From Bog-159 sp049511415 (GTDB lineage: Bacteria > Acidobacteriota > Terriglobia > Bryobacterales > Bryobacteraceae), in contig JBEKYC010000106.1 in NCBI GenBank assembly GCA_049511415.1, positions 1-17,103 on the forward strand: a DNA stretch of 17,103 nucleotides, given 5' to 3'. The notes under the pieces are model-generated. The model had not been told where the DNA came from. It saw only the letters and a program-made list of their open reading frames with translations, and did no database searches. Position numbers and translations under genes: made by a program. Below are positions 1 through 7,050 of the stretch, piece after piece. The stretch's first letter is position 1, and every line of letters starts with the position of its first letter.

Positions 1-384
1 AACTACGAGCAGCCCGAGCACCCGCTTGCGGGCGTGGATCGCCACTTCCGGATCGCCGCCGAGTTGCAACACGCCTTCCCGGACCTGCCCCTCGTGGGCA
101 GCGGATATAGCTGGCTGCAGAAGTACGCCATTAACGCGGGAGCCGCGCAAATCGCGGCCGGAAATATCCGCTTCTTCGGCGTCGGCCGCGGCGCCCTGGC
201 CTATCCGGATTTCGCGCGTGATGCCTTGGAGAAAGGCGAACTGGATGAGCGCCGTTGTTGCAAGACGCTGACTTACTGCACTTACCTGATGCGCCATAAG
301 TCCCCCACCGGCTGCCCGCCGTTCGACAAAGAAGCTTATGGCCCGATCGTGAAGCTGGCCCGCCTTACGGCACGGTCACAGTGA
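1..384 (+). CDS. NADH:flavin oxidoreductase (Old Yellow Enzyme family), C-terminal part only
   Basis: This is the 3' end of a gene that begins before the window; the frame is open from base 1 to TGA at 382-384 (127 residues visible). The sequence resembles the end of the FMN-binding TIM barrel of OYE / 2,4-dienoyl-CoA reductase-like proteins: LVGSGYSWLQ, an asparagine-alanine-glycine stretch, then GRGALAYPDFARDAL, where members of the family hold the FMN phosphate. A cysteine-bearing tail follows (RRCCKTLTYCTYLMR, then a further Cys before PPF). In related proteins this tail has closely spaced cysteines that can bind a 4Fe-4S cluster; here the spacing looks incomplete, so a cluster is uncertain. 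Such enzymes reduce activated C=C bonds with NAD(P)H; the substrate cannot be told. The last 20 bp overlap the end of the convergent gene. The family call is good, the exact enzyme is unknown. Confidence 0.75.
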   Translation, partial: NYEQPEHPLAGVDRHFRIAAELQHAFPDLPLVGSGYSWLQKYAINAGAAQIAAGNIRFFGVGRGALAYPDFARDALEKGELDERRCCKTLTYCTYLMRHKSPTGCPPFDKEAYGPIVKLARLTARSQ

Positions 385-1567
385 CGTAAGAGATTTGCCG
401 CCCGTACTGATTGGTGGAGTACAAGCCATAGGTCGTGGTAGCCGTCGGATCCACAACCACGCTCGTGCCCCGCACCGGCCCCACCTGCGGGCTGATGATG
501 TTGTAAATGGCGTTCGTCACGTTCCAGGTCAACGTCACCGGCTGGCCCGAAGTCACGGTAGTAGGATTGGCGGTAAAGCTGACCACCGTGGGCGAAGGTC
601 CCGTGGGCACATTGGATGGAGTGTAAATCTCGTTCATCTGCACGACCTCGAAATCCCCCGCCGTGACCGTGCCCAGGTTGTGCAGATCGTTGTTGTTCCA
701 GTTGCTGTCCGGCATGCCGGTGATGTAAACGGCGCTGCCGTTATCGGCCAGGATCATGCCATAATTCTGCAGCGCCGTCAGGATCACCTGGTTGGCCGGC
801 GAGAAGCCGGAGATATCGAAGCTGGCTTTCAGCCGCATGCGCATACCCATGGGCGGCGCGTTGCTGTCGGTCACGCTGGAGGCCCAGTGTGACGCCGGCG
901 GGGTGAACGCTTCGCGCGTGGTGGGGATGGTGAAGCGCACGGCGTGGTTGATGGCGCCCGCGGCGACTTCGTCGTAGCGCACCAGCCCCACGAAAACCGG
1001 CAGGCCCGCCGCATCGGCCGAGGTCCAGGTGTACGGCCGCTGTTCGTTGATGGTCATGTCCCAAATGGCCGAACTGCCGGCCGACCACTGGCCGCTCTTG
1101 ACGGCGCCCTGGTAAAGTTCATAAAGCCAGCAGCCGCCTTGATCCAGCACCAGAACGTGCCGGTCCCCGTCGCCCGGATGCGGATACCCCTCGATGGGTG
1201 CATTGGCCGGAATCGGCATCGGGCCCGGATCGCTCTCGCTGGGGTACGCGGTCAGCTTGACCGGCACCAGCGGCTGCGTGCCCGGCACAATCACGTAGGG
1301 AATACCCATGCTCTGGCCGTCGTAAAGACCAGCGCCGAAATCCGGGTGCAGCGTAACGCTGGCGCCGATGTAGTTGATCAGGTTGGTGGAGTTCGGATCC
1401 ACCGGAGCACTGGCAATATTGGTGTTCCACAAGTTATTGGAGGGGAACGGCACGAAGCCGTTCAGCGGGGCCAGCGGTCCCAGACTCATGCCCGCGCAGG
1501 TTCCTGCCTGGCCGAAGACCGCGATTGGCACGCAGAGGAGGAGTACTGCTAGAACCAAAGTTCTCAT
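365..1567 (-). CDS. Secreted protein of unknown function with C-terminal Ig-like domain
   Basis: A 400-residue product. I chose ATG at 1567 because it begins directly with a signal peptide (MRTLVLAVLLLCVPIAVFGQ, cleavage after FGQ or nearby); the longer frame starts at TTG 1585 and would put a polar SYNRP in front of it. Neither start has a clear ribosome site. The mature part (about residues 25-320) is a conserved-looking secreted module with FPSNNLWNT, HPGDGDRHVLVLDQGGCWLYELY, GAINHAVRFT and ALQNYGMILADNGSAVYITG. I have seen similar order in uncharacterised secreted proteins but cannot assign a catalytic residue or fold. The last 75 residues (TVVSFTANPTTVTSGQPVTL and onward, ending VTVTVP) look like one Ig-like beta-sandwich. 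The gene overlaps the oxidoreductase end by 20 bp in convergent orientation. Likely extracellular or cell-surface; function unknown. Confidence 0.8.
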   Translation of the reverse strand: MRTLVLAVLLLCVPIAVFGQAGTCAGMSLGPLAPLNGFVPFPSNNLWNTNIASAPVDPNSTNLINYIGASVTLHPDFGAGLYDGQSMGIPYVIVPGTQPLVPVKLTAYPSESDPGPMPIPANAPIEGYPHPGDGDRHVLVLDQGGCWLYELYQGAVKSGQWSAGSSAIWDMTINEQRPYTWTSADAAGLPVFVGLVRYDEVAAGAINHAVRFTIPTTREAFTPPASHWASSVTDSNAPPMGMRMRLKASFDISGFSPANQVILTALQNYGMILADNGSAVYITGMPDSNWNNNDLHNLGTVTAGDFEVVQMNEIYTPSNVPTGPSPTVVSFTANPTTVTSGQPVTLTWNVTNAIYNIISPQVGPVRGTSVVVDPTATTTYGLYSTNQYGRQISYVTVTVP

Positions 1568-1590
1568 GGGCCTATTGTAGGACAAGCGGG

Positions 1591-2325
1591 TCAGTTACGC
1601 CTGCCAACTTTGGTGAACCCTTGCACTTCCGCGTCGGTCAGGTATCGCCACTTGCCGATCTGCAAATCGCCGATGTGCACCGGCCCGATGGCCACGCGCA
1701 CCAGCTTCAGAACTTTGCTGCCGATGGCTTCGACCATCCGCCGCACTTGCCGGTTGCGGCCTTCGGTAATGACCATCTGTAGGTGCGTATACTTGCCTGA
1801 ATCCCGCAGACGCTCCACCACGGCCGGCCGCGTAGGGCCGTCGGTCAGTTGCACGCCCGCGCGCAGCCGCTCGATCTGCTCGTCGGAAATCCGGTCCGCG
1901 CATTTGAGCTGGTATGTCTTCGGCGCCTTGTAATCGGGATTGGTCAGACGCTCGGCGAACTGCGTATCGTTGGTCATAATCAGCAGACCGCTGGTATCGA
2001 GATCCAGGCGGCCGACTGGGGCCAGCCAGGCGTCCGCTTCACGGATCAGGTCGTAAACCGTAGGCCGGCCTTCCGGATCCTTAAAAGTAGTGATATAACC
2101 CTTCGGTTTGTAGAGCAGGAGATAGGATTTCTTGGCCGCGCGCAGAGGACGGCCATCCACGGTCACGCGGTCGCGCTCCATGTCCACCCAATGATCGGGC
2201 GTCTGGACCAGCTTGCCGTTCACACGCACGCGTCCGCCGCCGATCCAGCTTCGCGCTTCCGTGCGGGAACCCAGTCCGGCTTTGGAAATAACTCGCTCCA
2301 GGGTCTTTAAAGGGCGGCCGGGCAT
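1591..2325 (-). CDS. Pseudouridine synthase, RsuA/RluB/RluE/RluF family (RluB-like)
   Basis: A 244-residue enzyme that isomerises a specific uridine of ribosomal RNA to pseudouridine. Residues about 7-55 form an S4 RNA-binding domain (TLERVISKAGLGSRTEA, GRVRVNGKLV). The catalytic domain follows, with YLLLYKPKGYITT at 68-80, the signature GRLDLDTSGLL at 105-115 whose D108 is the expected nucleophile, then LTNPDYKAPKTYQL and EGRNRQVRRM near the C-terminus. Length is normal for RluB/RsuA. The KPKG...DPEGRPTV spacing and full S4 domain look more like RluB (23S rRNA) than RsuA (16S rRNA), but I cannot fix the target. Start ATG 2325; a purine-rich GGAGGA on this strand lies about 23 bp upstream, too far for ordinary spacing, so start and leader are not settled. 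It stands alone, head-to-head with the amidohydrolase operon. Confidence 0.9.
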   Translation of the reverse strand: MPGRPLKTLERVISKAGLGSRTEARSWIGGGRVRVNGKLVQTPDHWVDMERDRVTVDGRPLRAAKKSYLLLYKPKGYITTFKDPEGRPTVYDLIREADAWLAPVGRLDLDTSGLLIMTNDTQFAERLTNPDYKAPKTYQLKCADRISDEQIERLRAGVQLTDGPTRPAVVERLRDSGKYTHLQMVITEGRNRQVRRMVEAIGSKVLKLVRVAIGPVHIGDLQIGKWRYLTDAEVQGFTKVGRRN

Positions 2326-2355
2326 ATTATTATATTAGAAGGTACAGTCCTCCGA
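2326..2355. promoter_or_regulatory. Compact divergent intergenic segment, AT-rich, possible overlapping promoters
   Basis: Only 30 bp separate the divergent ATGs at 2325 (minus) and 2356 (plus). The segment contains an island of A and T (2324-2337) in an otherwise GC-rich region. It holds TATAAT on the minus strand (2334-2329) and TATATT on the plus strand (2331-2336), so the two -10-like boxes overlap. AGAAGG at 2337-2342 could serve as a weak ribosome site for the plus gene. No -35 boxes are convincing. Promoter activity is inference only. Confidence 0.3.
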
Positions 2356-3570
2356 ATGTCCGGAAGCATCTTGGTCAGGGGGGCGCGGCAACTGGTAAGT
2401 TTGCACGGCGCTGCGGAGCCCCGCCGGGGTGACTCGCTCAAGGATCTTGGCATCATCCGCGATGGCGCGTTGCTGATCGAGGACGGAAAAATTACCGAAG
2501 TCGGTCCCAGCAGACGGATCGAGAACCTTGCCCTATCGCGCCGTTCCGAAGAAATCGATGCCACCGGCCGCATTGTAATACCCGGCTTTGTCGACTGCCA
2601 TACGCAGTTGGTCAGTGCGGCTCCCGGCCCGGACACGGATTCGGATGCGCATTTCCATATGCTGCGCAATACATCGGCCACGCGCCTGGAATGGCGCGCC
2701 CGGCAATTTGTCGATGGCATGATCCGGCATGGGACCACCAGCCTGGTATCCAACTGCGGTTACGGCCTGGATCAACGCACGGAGTTAAAGGTGCTGCGGG
2801 TTCAGGCCAAGCTGAATCGCGCGCCCGCGGATGTGGAGTCGGCTTATTTGAATCCTCCATCCGTCGCCGAAGCGCGGGAGAGCGCTCCCGCCGCGTACAT
2901 GACTTGGCTGTGTTCGGAGATGTTGCCGGCCATCCGGCGCAAGTCGCTGGCGCGCTGCGTGGGTTTGCGCTGCGGCGAGCCGGTATTCGATGCGGCGCAG
3001 TGCCGGCAGTACCTGGACGCGGCGCGCGGCCTCGGCTTCCCTCTGAAGATCTGCCATGGCGGGCGGGATGGCAACGAAGCCGTGCGTTTGGCAGTGGAGA
3101 CGGGCGCGCGCAGTGTCGACCAAATGGGCGGCGCGGCGGTTGCCGACGTGGAACTGTTGGCCGGCTCGGACACCATCGCCGTGCTGCTGCCCGGGTCCGC
3201 GTTCCATTGCGGCGCGTGGTCTGGCGCCGGGCGGCAACTGATCGACGCCGGCGCCGCGGTAGCTCTGGGCACGGATTTCACGCCGGGTTCGCGCACCACT
3301 TACAGCATGCAGACCGTTGTGGCTCTGGCTTGCGCGCATTTGGGCATGACCCCGGCGGAGGCCATTTGCGCGGCAACATATAACGCCGCATGGGCCATGG
3401 GATCGGCACAGGTGGCCGGCTCGCTCGAAACGGGTAAGCCGGCCGATTTCGTGCTGCTGAACGTGAGTGACCATCGCGAGATTCCCTGTCATTTCGGTGT
3501 CAACCTGGTACACCGCACGGTGAAACGCGGCGTGACCATCTATCAGGAAGGCCGCGTCGCGCTACGCTAG
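2356..3570 (+). CDS. Amidohydrolase-superfamily protein, imidazolonepropionase (HutI)-like, with altered metal site
   Basis: A 404-residue protein with the composite layout of HutI-type amidohydrolases: an N-terminal beta segment (LLIEDGKITEVGP), PGFVDCHTQLV where the first metal motif sits, RHGTTSLVSNCGYGL, KICHGG, VLLPGSAFH, GTDFTPGS, then P-x-EAI-x-AATYNAAWAMG and a closing beta segment with GSLETGKPADFVLL. Family enzymes bind one metal through HxH, a later His and a late Asp. Here H82, H234 and D307 are present, but the second His of HxH is Q84, and the HutI His of the S-x-DHL motif is Q256 (SVDQMG). It may therefore use a different metal geometry, another reaction, or be inactive. No other histidine-degradation gene is nearby. 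It is the first gene of a four-gene operon (10 bp to the next). True HutI function is unlikely. Confidence 0.75.
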   Translation: MSGSILVRGARQLVSLHGAAEPRRGDSLKDLGIIRDGALLIEDGKITEVGPSRRIENLALSRRSEEIDATGRIVIPGFVDCHTQLVSAAPGPDTDSDAHFHMLRNTSATRLEWRARQFVDGMIRHGTTSLVSNCGYGLDQRTELKVLRVQAKLNRAPADVESAYLNPPSVAEARESAPAAYMTWLCSEMLPAIRRKSLARCVGLRCGEPVFDAAQCRQYLDAARGLGFPLKICHGGRDGNEAVRLAVETGARSVDQMGGAAVADVELLAGSDTIAVLLPGSAFHCGAWSGAGRQLIDAGAAVALGTDFTPGSRTTYSMQTVVALACAHLGMTPAEAICAATYNAAWAMGSAQVAGSLETGKPADFVLLNVSDHREIPCHFGVNLVHRTVKRGVTIYQEGRVALR

Positions 3571-3580
3571 CCTTCTAGCC

Positions 3581-5281
3581 ATGCGCAACGCACTGCTTTG
3601 CCTGCTCACATTCACTTTCAGCATTTGCGGCCAGCCGTACCGGGTGGTGATTCATAACGGCGTGGCGGCCGCGATGCGCGACGGCGTCAAGCTGATCGCC
3701 GATGTTTACCAGCCGGAGGGGGACGGCAAGTTCCCAGTGCTGCTGGAGCGCACGCCTTACAACCGCGCGGGCGGCGCGAGTTCCGCGGCGGCTATGGCCG
3801 CGCACGGCTACGTGGTTATCATCCAGGACACCCGCGGCCGGTTCGACTCGCAAGGCGAGTTCTATCCGTTCCGTTACGAGAGCAACGACGGCTACGACAC
3901 CGTGGAGTGGGCCGCCGCGCTACCTTATGCGAACGGGAAGGTGGGTATGTTCGGCGGCTCCTACGTGGGCGCCACCCAGATGTTGGCGGGCATGGCTTCC
4001 CCGCCGCACCTGGTGGCCATTCAGCCCTACGTGACGGCATCGGAATACTACGATGGTTGGACCTATCAGAGCGGCGCATGGATGCAATGGTTCTCCAGTT
4101 CCTGGTCGAGTGGGCTGGCGGTCGATACCCTGCGCCGCAAGGCCGCCGGACTGGAGAATCCGAAAGCGTGGGTGACGCAACTGCCCGTGGACAGCTACCG
4201 CATGCTGGAACTGCCGCCGGTTTCCGCGTTGGCGCCGTACTTTCACGATTGGGCGGCGCACGAGCGCGACGACGATTATTGGAAGGCGTGGAAGATTTCG
4301 GATCACTACGCGCAGATGAATATCAAAGCGCTGCACTCCGGCGGCTGGCACGATATCTTTCTAAAAGGCACGCTGCGGAACTACATAGGCATGCGGGCGG
4401 CGTCGCCGGCCGGCGCGGACCAGCGTCTAATGATCGGCCCGTGGGCGCACGCGGCCACCTCGCCTGAGGGGAAGATCGGCGAAGTAACATTTGGCAAGGC
4501 TGCGGTGCTCGATTCGGATGCCACGCTGTTGCGCTGGTCCGACTACGCGCTGAAGGGCGAGCGCAACGAGTACGCCACGGGCGCGCCGGTGCGCCTCTTC
4601 ATCATGGGTCAAAACGCCTGGCGCGACGAGCACGAGTTTCCGTTGGCGCGCACGCGGTACACGAGTTTCTACCTGCGCAAGGGCAAACTCTCAACCGAAG
4701 GTCCAGGCGCCGATGGGCCAGAGACCTACGAATATGATCCCGCGCATCCCGTGCCGACCATCGGAGGGCGGCTGTGTTGTGGAAACGATCAATACCCGCC
4801 GGGTCCCGCCGATCAGCGCCCGAACGAAGGCCGCGCGGACGTGCTGATCTTTTCCACGCCGCCGCTTTCCGAAGATCTGGAGGCGACCGGTTGGGTGACG
4901 GTCACGCTGTTCGCCTCCAGTTCCGCGGTGGACACCGACTTCACGGCGCTGCTGGCGGACGTGGAGCCATCCGGCTATGCGCGCTTTCTCACCGACGGCA
5001 TCGTGCGCGCCCGCTATCGCAATTCCACCGAGCGCCCGGAGACGATCGAGCCGGGCAAGCTCTACAAATACACGATCGACCTTTGGGCCACCGGCAATTT
5101 ATTCAAGGCGGGCCACCGCATCCGGCTATATGTTTCGAGCAGCAATTTTCCGCGCTTCGACCGCAATCTGAATACCGGCGAAGCGATGGCGGGAGCGGTC
5201 CGCATGGAGACGGCCAGCCAAAAGATCTACCACGACGCGGAACATCCGTCCGCGCTGGTGCTGCCGGTGATTCCACGCTAA
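3581..5281 (+). CDS. Exported CocE/NonD-type serine hydrolase (X-Pro dipeptidyl-peptidase S15 fold)
   Basis: A 566-residue protein. Residues 1-18 (MRNALLCLLTFTFSICGQ) look like a signal peptide, so it probably acts outside the cytoplasm. Residues about 25-310 form the alpha/beta-hydrolase domain: MRDGVKLIADVYQP, FPVLLERTPYNR, GYVVIIQDTRGRFDS, then GGSYVG with nucleophile S127, D258 in GGWHDIF and H290 in GPWAH. These match the Ser-Asp-His triad spacing of cocaine esterase and related enzymes. Residues about 340-560 match the C-terminal jelly-roll (PepX_C-like) with FSTPPLSEDLEATG and RIRLYVSSSNFPRFDRN. The family includes acyl esterases, glutaryl-7-ACA acylases and X-Pro peptidases; the substrate cannot be read from sequence. 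It lies 10 bp after the amidohydrolase and 7 bp before the DinB-fold gene, so co-transcription is likely. Confidence 0.9.
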   Translation: MRNALLCLLTFTFSICGQPYRVVIHNGVAAAMRDGVKLIADVYQPEGDGKFPVLLERTPYNRAGGASSAAAMAAHGYVVIIQDTRGRFDSQGEFYPFRYESNDGYDTVEWAAALPYANGKVGMFGGSYVGATQMLAGMASPPHLVAIQPYVTASEYYDGWTYQSGAWMQWFSSSWSSGLAVDTLRRKAAGLENPKAWVTQLPVDSYRMLELPPVSALAPYFHDWAAHERDDDYWKAWKISDHYAQMNIKALHSGGWHDIFLKGTLRNYIGMRAASPAGADQRLMIGPWAHAATSPEGKIGEVTFGKAAVLDSDATLLRWSDYALKGERNEYATGAPVRLFIMGQNAWRDEHEFPLARTRYTSFYLRKGKLSTEGPGADGPETYEYDPAHPVPTIGGRLCCGNDQYPPGPADQRPNEGRADVLIFSTPPLSEDLEATGWVTVTLFASSSAVDTDFTALLADVEPSGYARFLTDGIVRARYRNSTERPETIEPGKLYKYTIDLWATGNLFKAGHRIRLYVSSSNFPRFDRNLNTGEAMAGAVRMETASQKIYHDAEHPSALVLPVIPR

Positions 5282-5288
5282 AGTAGCG

Positions 5289-5846
5289 ATGATGAGTCCA
5301 GCCGAAGCCACCCTCAGTGCGGAGGAGCGCGCGCACTTGGCGCAACTGCTCCGTGAATCGCAGGCGGAGTTCCTGGGGTTGATGGACGGCCTGACGGAAG
5401 CGCAATGGACTACGGCGGCTCCCGGCGGCTGGAGCGTGCAGCAGGCGGCGGAGCATATTGTGCTCGGCGAGATCGCCATGTTGAGCCGAGTCGAAGCGGC
5501 GTTGGCGGAGCCTCCGCATCCGGAATGGGAAGCCGAAGATGCGCGCAAGACTAAGTTCCTCCGCCGGGTATTGCCGGACCGCAGCCGAAAGGCAACGGCT
5601 CCCGAGATGCTGCGGCCCAGCCATAACTGGAGCCGGGAGGAGACCATCGCCCGGTTTCAAAAGGGCCGCCAACGGACGCTCGACCTGGTCGCGCAGCTCG
5701 ACCAGCCGGTGAAGGACCGCCTGGCCGAGCACCCGTTTCCGATTTTCAATATGTTGAGCGTGCACCATTGGCTGCTCTACATCCCGCTGCACAACATCCG
5801 GCATAACCAGCAAATCGCGGAAGCCGTAAAGGCCCTCGCGCTATGA
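5289..5846 (+). CDS. DinB-superfamily protein (DinB_2-like four-helix bundle)
   Basis: A 185-residue soluble protein. It has the DinB/YfiT pattern: an N-terminal helix with RESQAEFLGLMDGLTEAQW, GGWSVQQAAEHI with H56, and a late helix with H168 and H172 (LHNIRHNQQI). These three histidines are the usual metal site of the fold. Family members include thiol-dependent transferases and many proteins of unknown role; the name comes from a DNA-damage gene of Bacillus, but most do not act on DNA. Two adjacent ATGs (5289 and 5292) could start it; I keep the first. Its stop overlaps the next start as ATGA at 5843-5846, so it is translationally coupled to the SDR gene. Function within the operon is unknown; a metal-dependent step on the same substrate is possible but unproven. 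Confidence 0.85.
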   Translation: MMSPAEATLSAEERAHLAQLLRESQAEFLGLMDGLTEAQWTTAAPGGWSVQQAAEHIVLGEIAMLSRVEAALAEPPHPEWEAEDARKTKFLRRVLPDRSRKATAPEMLRPSHNWSREETIARFQKGRQRTLDLVAQLDQPVKDRLAEHPFPIFNMLSVHHWLLYIPLHNIRHNQQIAEAVKALAL

Positions 5847-6616
5847 AAACGATGGTGATCACGGGAGGCGGCTCCGGCATCGGCCGGGCCGTGGCTCTCG
5901 AATGCGCGGTGCGCGGCGACCGGGTTGGGGTGCTGGACCTGGACGGCAGGTCGGCGCGGCAGACCGCCGTGGATGCATTAGCCGCGGGTGCGGATGCGGC
6001 GCTGGGGCTGGAGTGCGACGTATCGCGCGAGGAGCATGTGGCGCAGGCGTTCGACGAAACGGTGCGCCAACTCGGTCCGTTGTACGGAGCATTTGCCAAT
6101 GCGGGCATGGATGCGGGCGGCTTCCTGCACGAGTTGCCTTTGGAACTGTGGCAGCGCGTGATCGGCACCAATTTGACGGGCGTATACCTGACTTGCAAGC
6201 ACGCGTTGCGGCATCTGCTGGCGGGCGGGAAACCGGGCTCGATTGTGTGCACGTCATCGCCGGCTGCCACGGTGGCTTTCGCGGCTGGGGCGGCAGGCGC
6301 ATACAGCGCGTCGAAGGGCGGCATCTCGGCCTTGGTGCGATGCATGGCCGTGGACTACGCGCGGTACGGCATTCGTGTGAATGCGGTGGTCCCCGGCGCG
6401 ACGGAAACCAAGTTGATGTGGGCCAACGTGGAACCCGCAGACATGCCGGCGATGCGGCAGCGCATCTGCGAAGAGGTGCCGCTGGGACGGCTGGCAAGTC
6501 CGGAAGAACCGGCACGGGCCGTGGTTTGGTTGCTCTCGGAGGAATCCTCGTATGTAACGGGATCGCATCTGGTATGCGACGGGGGAATCCTGGCGAAGGC
6601 GTCGATTAGCGTGTGA
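5843..6616 (+). CDS. Short-chain dehydrogenase/reductase (classical SDR)
   Basis: A 257-residue Rossmann-fold oxidoreductase. TGGGSGIG at 7-14 is the nucleotide-binding loop. D32 and D34 after the second strand (VLDLDG) suggest NAD(H) rather than NADP(H). NAG is at 86-88, N110 follows in GTNLTG, the catalytic serine is in TSSP (138-139), and Y154 with K158 form the YSASK signature. The C-terminal region has VPGATET and the common SDR tail SYVTGSHLVCDGG. Length is typical. The substrate is unknown; most relatives oxidise secondary alcohols or reduce ketones. It is the last gene of the operon starting at 2356, coupled to the DinB-fold gene by an ATGA overlap. A hairpin starts 14 bp after the stop. 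Confidence 0.93.
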   Translation: MKTMVITGGGSGIGRAVALECAVRGDRVGVLDLDGRSARQTAVDALAAGADAALGLECDVSREEHVAQAFDETVRQLGPLYGAFANAGMDAGGFLHELPLELWQRVIGTNLTGVYLTCKHALRHLLAGGKPGSIVCTSSPAATVAFAAGAAGAYSASKGGISALVRCMAVDYARYGIRVNAVVPGATETKLMWANVEPADMPAMRQRICEEVPLGRLASPEEPARAVVWLLSEESSYVTGSHLVCDGGILAKASISV

Positions 6617-6621
6617 GACCG

Positions 6622-6870
6622 TCCCGTCCGGCCTCCTCCGTTTTCCGGAGAAGGCCAGACTTGATGATCCGGTTTAGAACCAGGGCCGCCTACCCCGGTT
6701 CGTGAACCCGTCCGGACAACCGTCGTCAATTGTCCGGCAAGCCTTGCTAAGGGGCTCCGGGATCGGATGCATCAGCGGCCGGCTGCCGACAACCGGCCGC
6801 GGACGGGAGAAGCGCCCCCAAATAGCGCTCCTCATGAGGGCGCCCCCAGGTGAACGTAGCGCCCTTTCTT
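6622..6870 (+). ncRNA. Candidate structured RNA (multibranch, about 190-250 nt), not assigned to a known family
   Basis: Read on the plus strand, this gene-free segment folds by eye into a closed multibranch structure. P1 pairs 6622-6630 with 6800-6808 (9 bp, perfect). P2 pairs 6631-6640 with 6646-6655 (10 positions, one C-A mismatch). P3 pairs 6671-6685 with 6693-6708 (14 bp, one bulged G and one mismatch). P4 pairs 6712-6719 with 6730-6737 (8 bp). A small hairpin lies at 6740-6756. P6 pairs 6775-6782 with 6793-6800 (8 bp; base 6800 is shared with P1). A terminator-like hairpin closes the segment at 6836-6870. It lies between convergent genes, so it could be a free-standing transcript or processed from the end of the SDR operon. 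I see no tmRNA, RNase P or SRP RNA core motifs. Strand and ends are inferred; a DNA-level repeat element is the main alternative. Confidence 0.35.
6836..6870 (+). terminator. Rho-independent terminator-like hairpin
   Basis: The arm AGGGCGC (6837-6843) pairs perfectly with GCGCCCT (6859-6865); G6836-U6866 adds a wobble pair. The 15-nt loop is 6844-6858, and the stem runs directly into TTTCTT (6865-6870). The U-tract is short and interrupted, so efficiency may be modest. The same 5' arm can also pair upstream with GCGCCC at 6812-6817. Confidence 0.45.
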
Positions 6871-6877
6871 GATCTCA

Positions 6878-6896
6878 CCATCGCACGATGGCTTTT
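6878..6896 (+). terminator. Second small hairpin plus T-run
   Basis: CCATC (6878-6882) and GATGG (6887-6891) pair around the loop GCAC, followed by CTTTT (6892-6896). It lies just after the preceding hairpin and could act as a back-up terminator for plus-strand transcripts. The stem is only 5 bp, so this is weaker evidence. A separate 7-bp inverted repeat, TTGGCGA/TCGCCAA, follows at 6895-6921. Confidence 0.3.
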
Positions 6897-7050
6897 GGCG
6901 AGGTCCTTAGTTGGTCGCCAATCGGTTGAAAAACAAAGATAAAAAAATAAGACCGACGCGTTACCGAAATCCGCGGGGCCGTACGGACTGGCGCTTTACC
7001 TCCTGCCTGGTTGCGAATTTCGCGGTCACTGGGCAACCTCGAGGAAAACG

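Larger units (their letters stand above)
6617..7050. other. 434-bp gap between convergent genes, no convincing CDS
   Basis: Short open frames here have no ribosome site or recognisable protein features. The first 250 bp are the structured segment described separately. The rest contains the TTGGCGA/TCGCCAA inverted repeat (6895-6921), an A-rich tract (about 6928-6950) that is out of character for the GC-rich region, and the palindrome CCGTACGG at 6979-6986. On the minus strand the A-rich tract gives a U-rich run downstream of the DUF1697 gene and might help end its transcription. Confidence 0.6.

Noticed and set aside
6622..6808. 6S RNA, because the segment length (about 187 nt) and closing helix are similar
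   Set aside because: 6S RNA is one long irregular hairpin with a central bubble, whereas this region forms several strong local hairpins.
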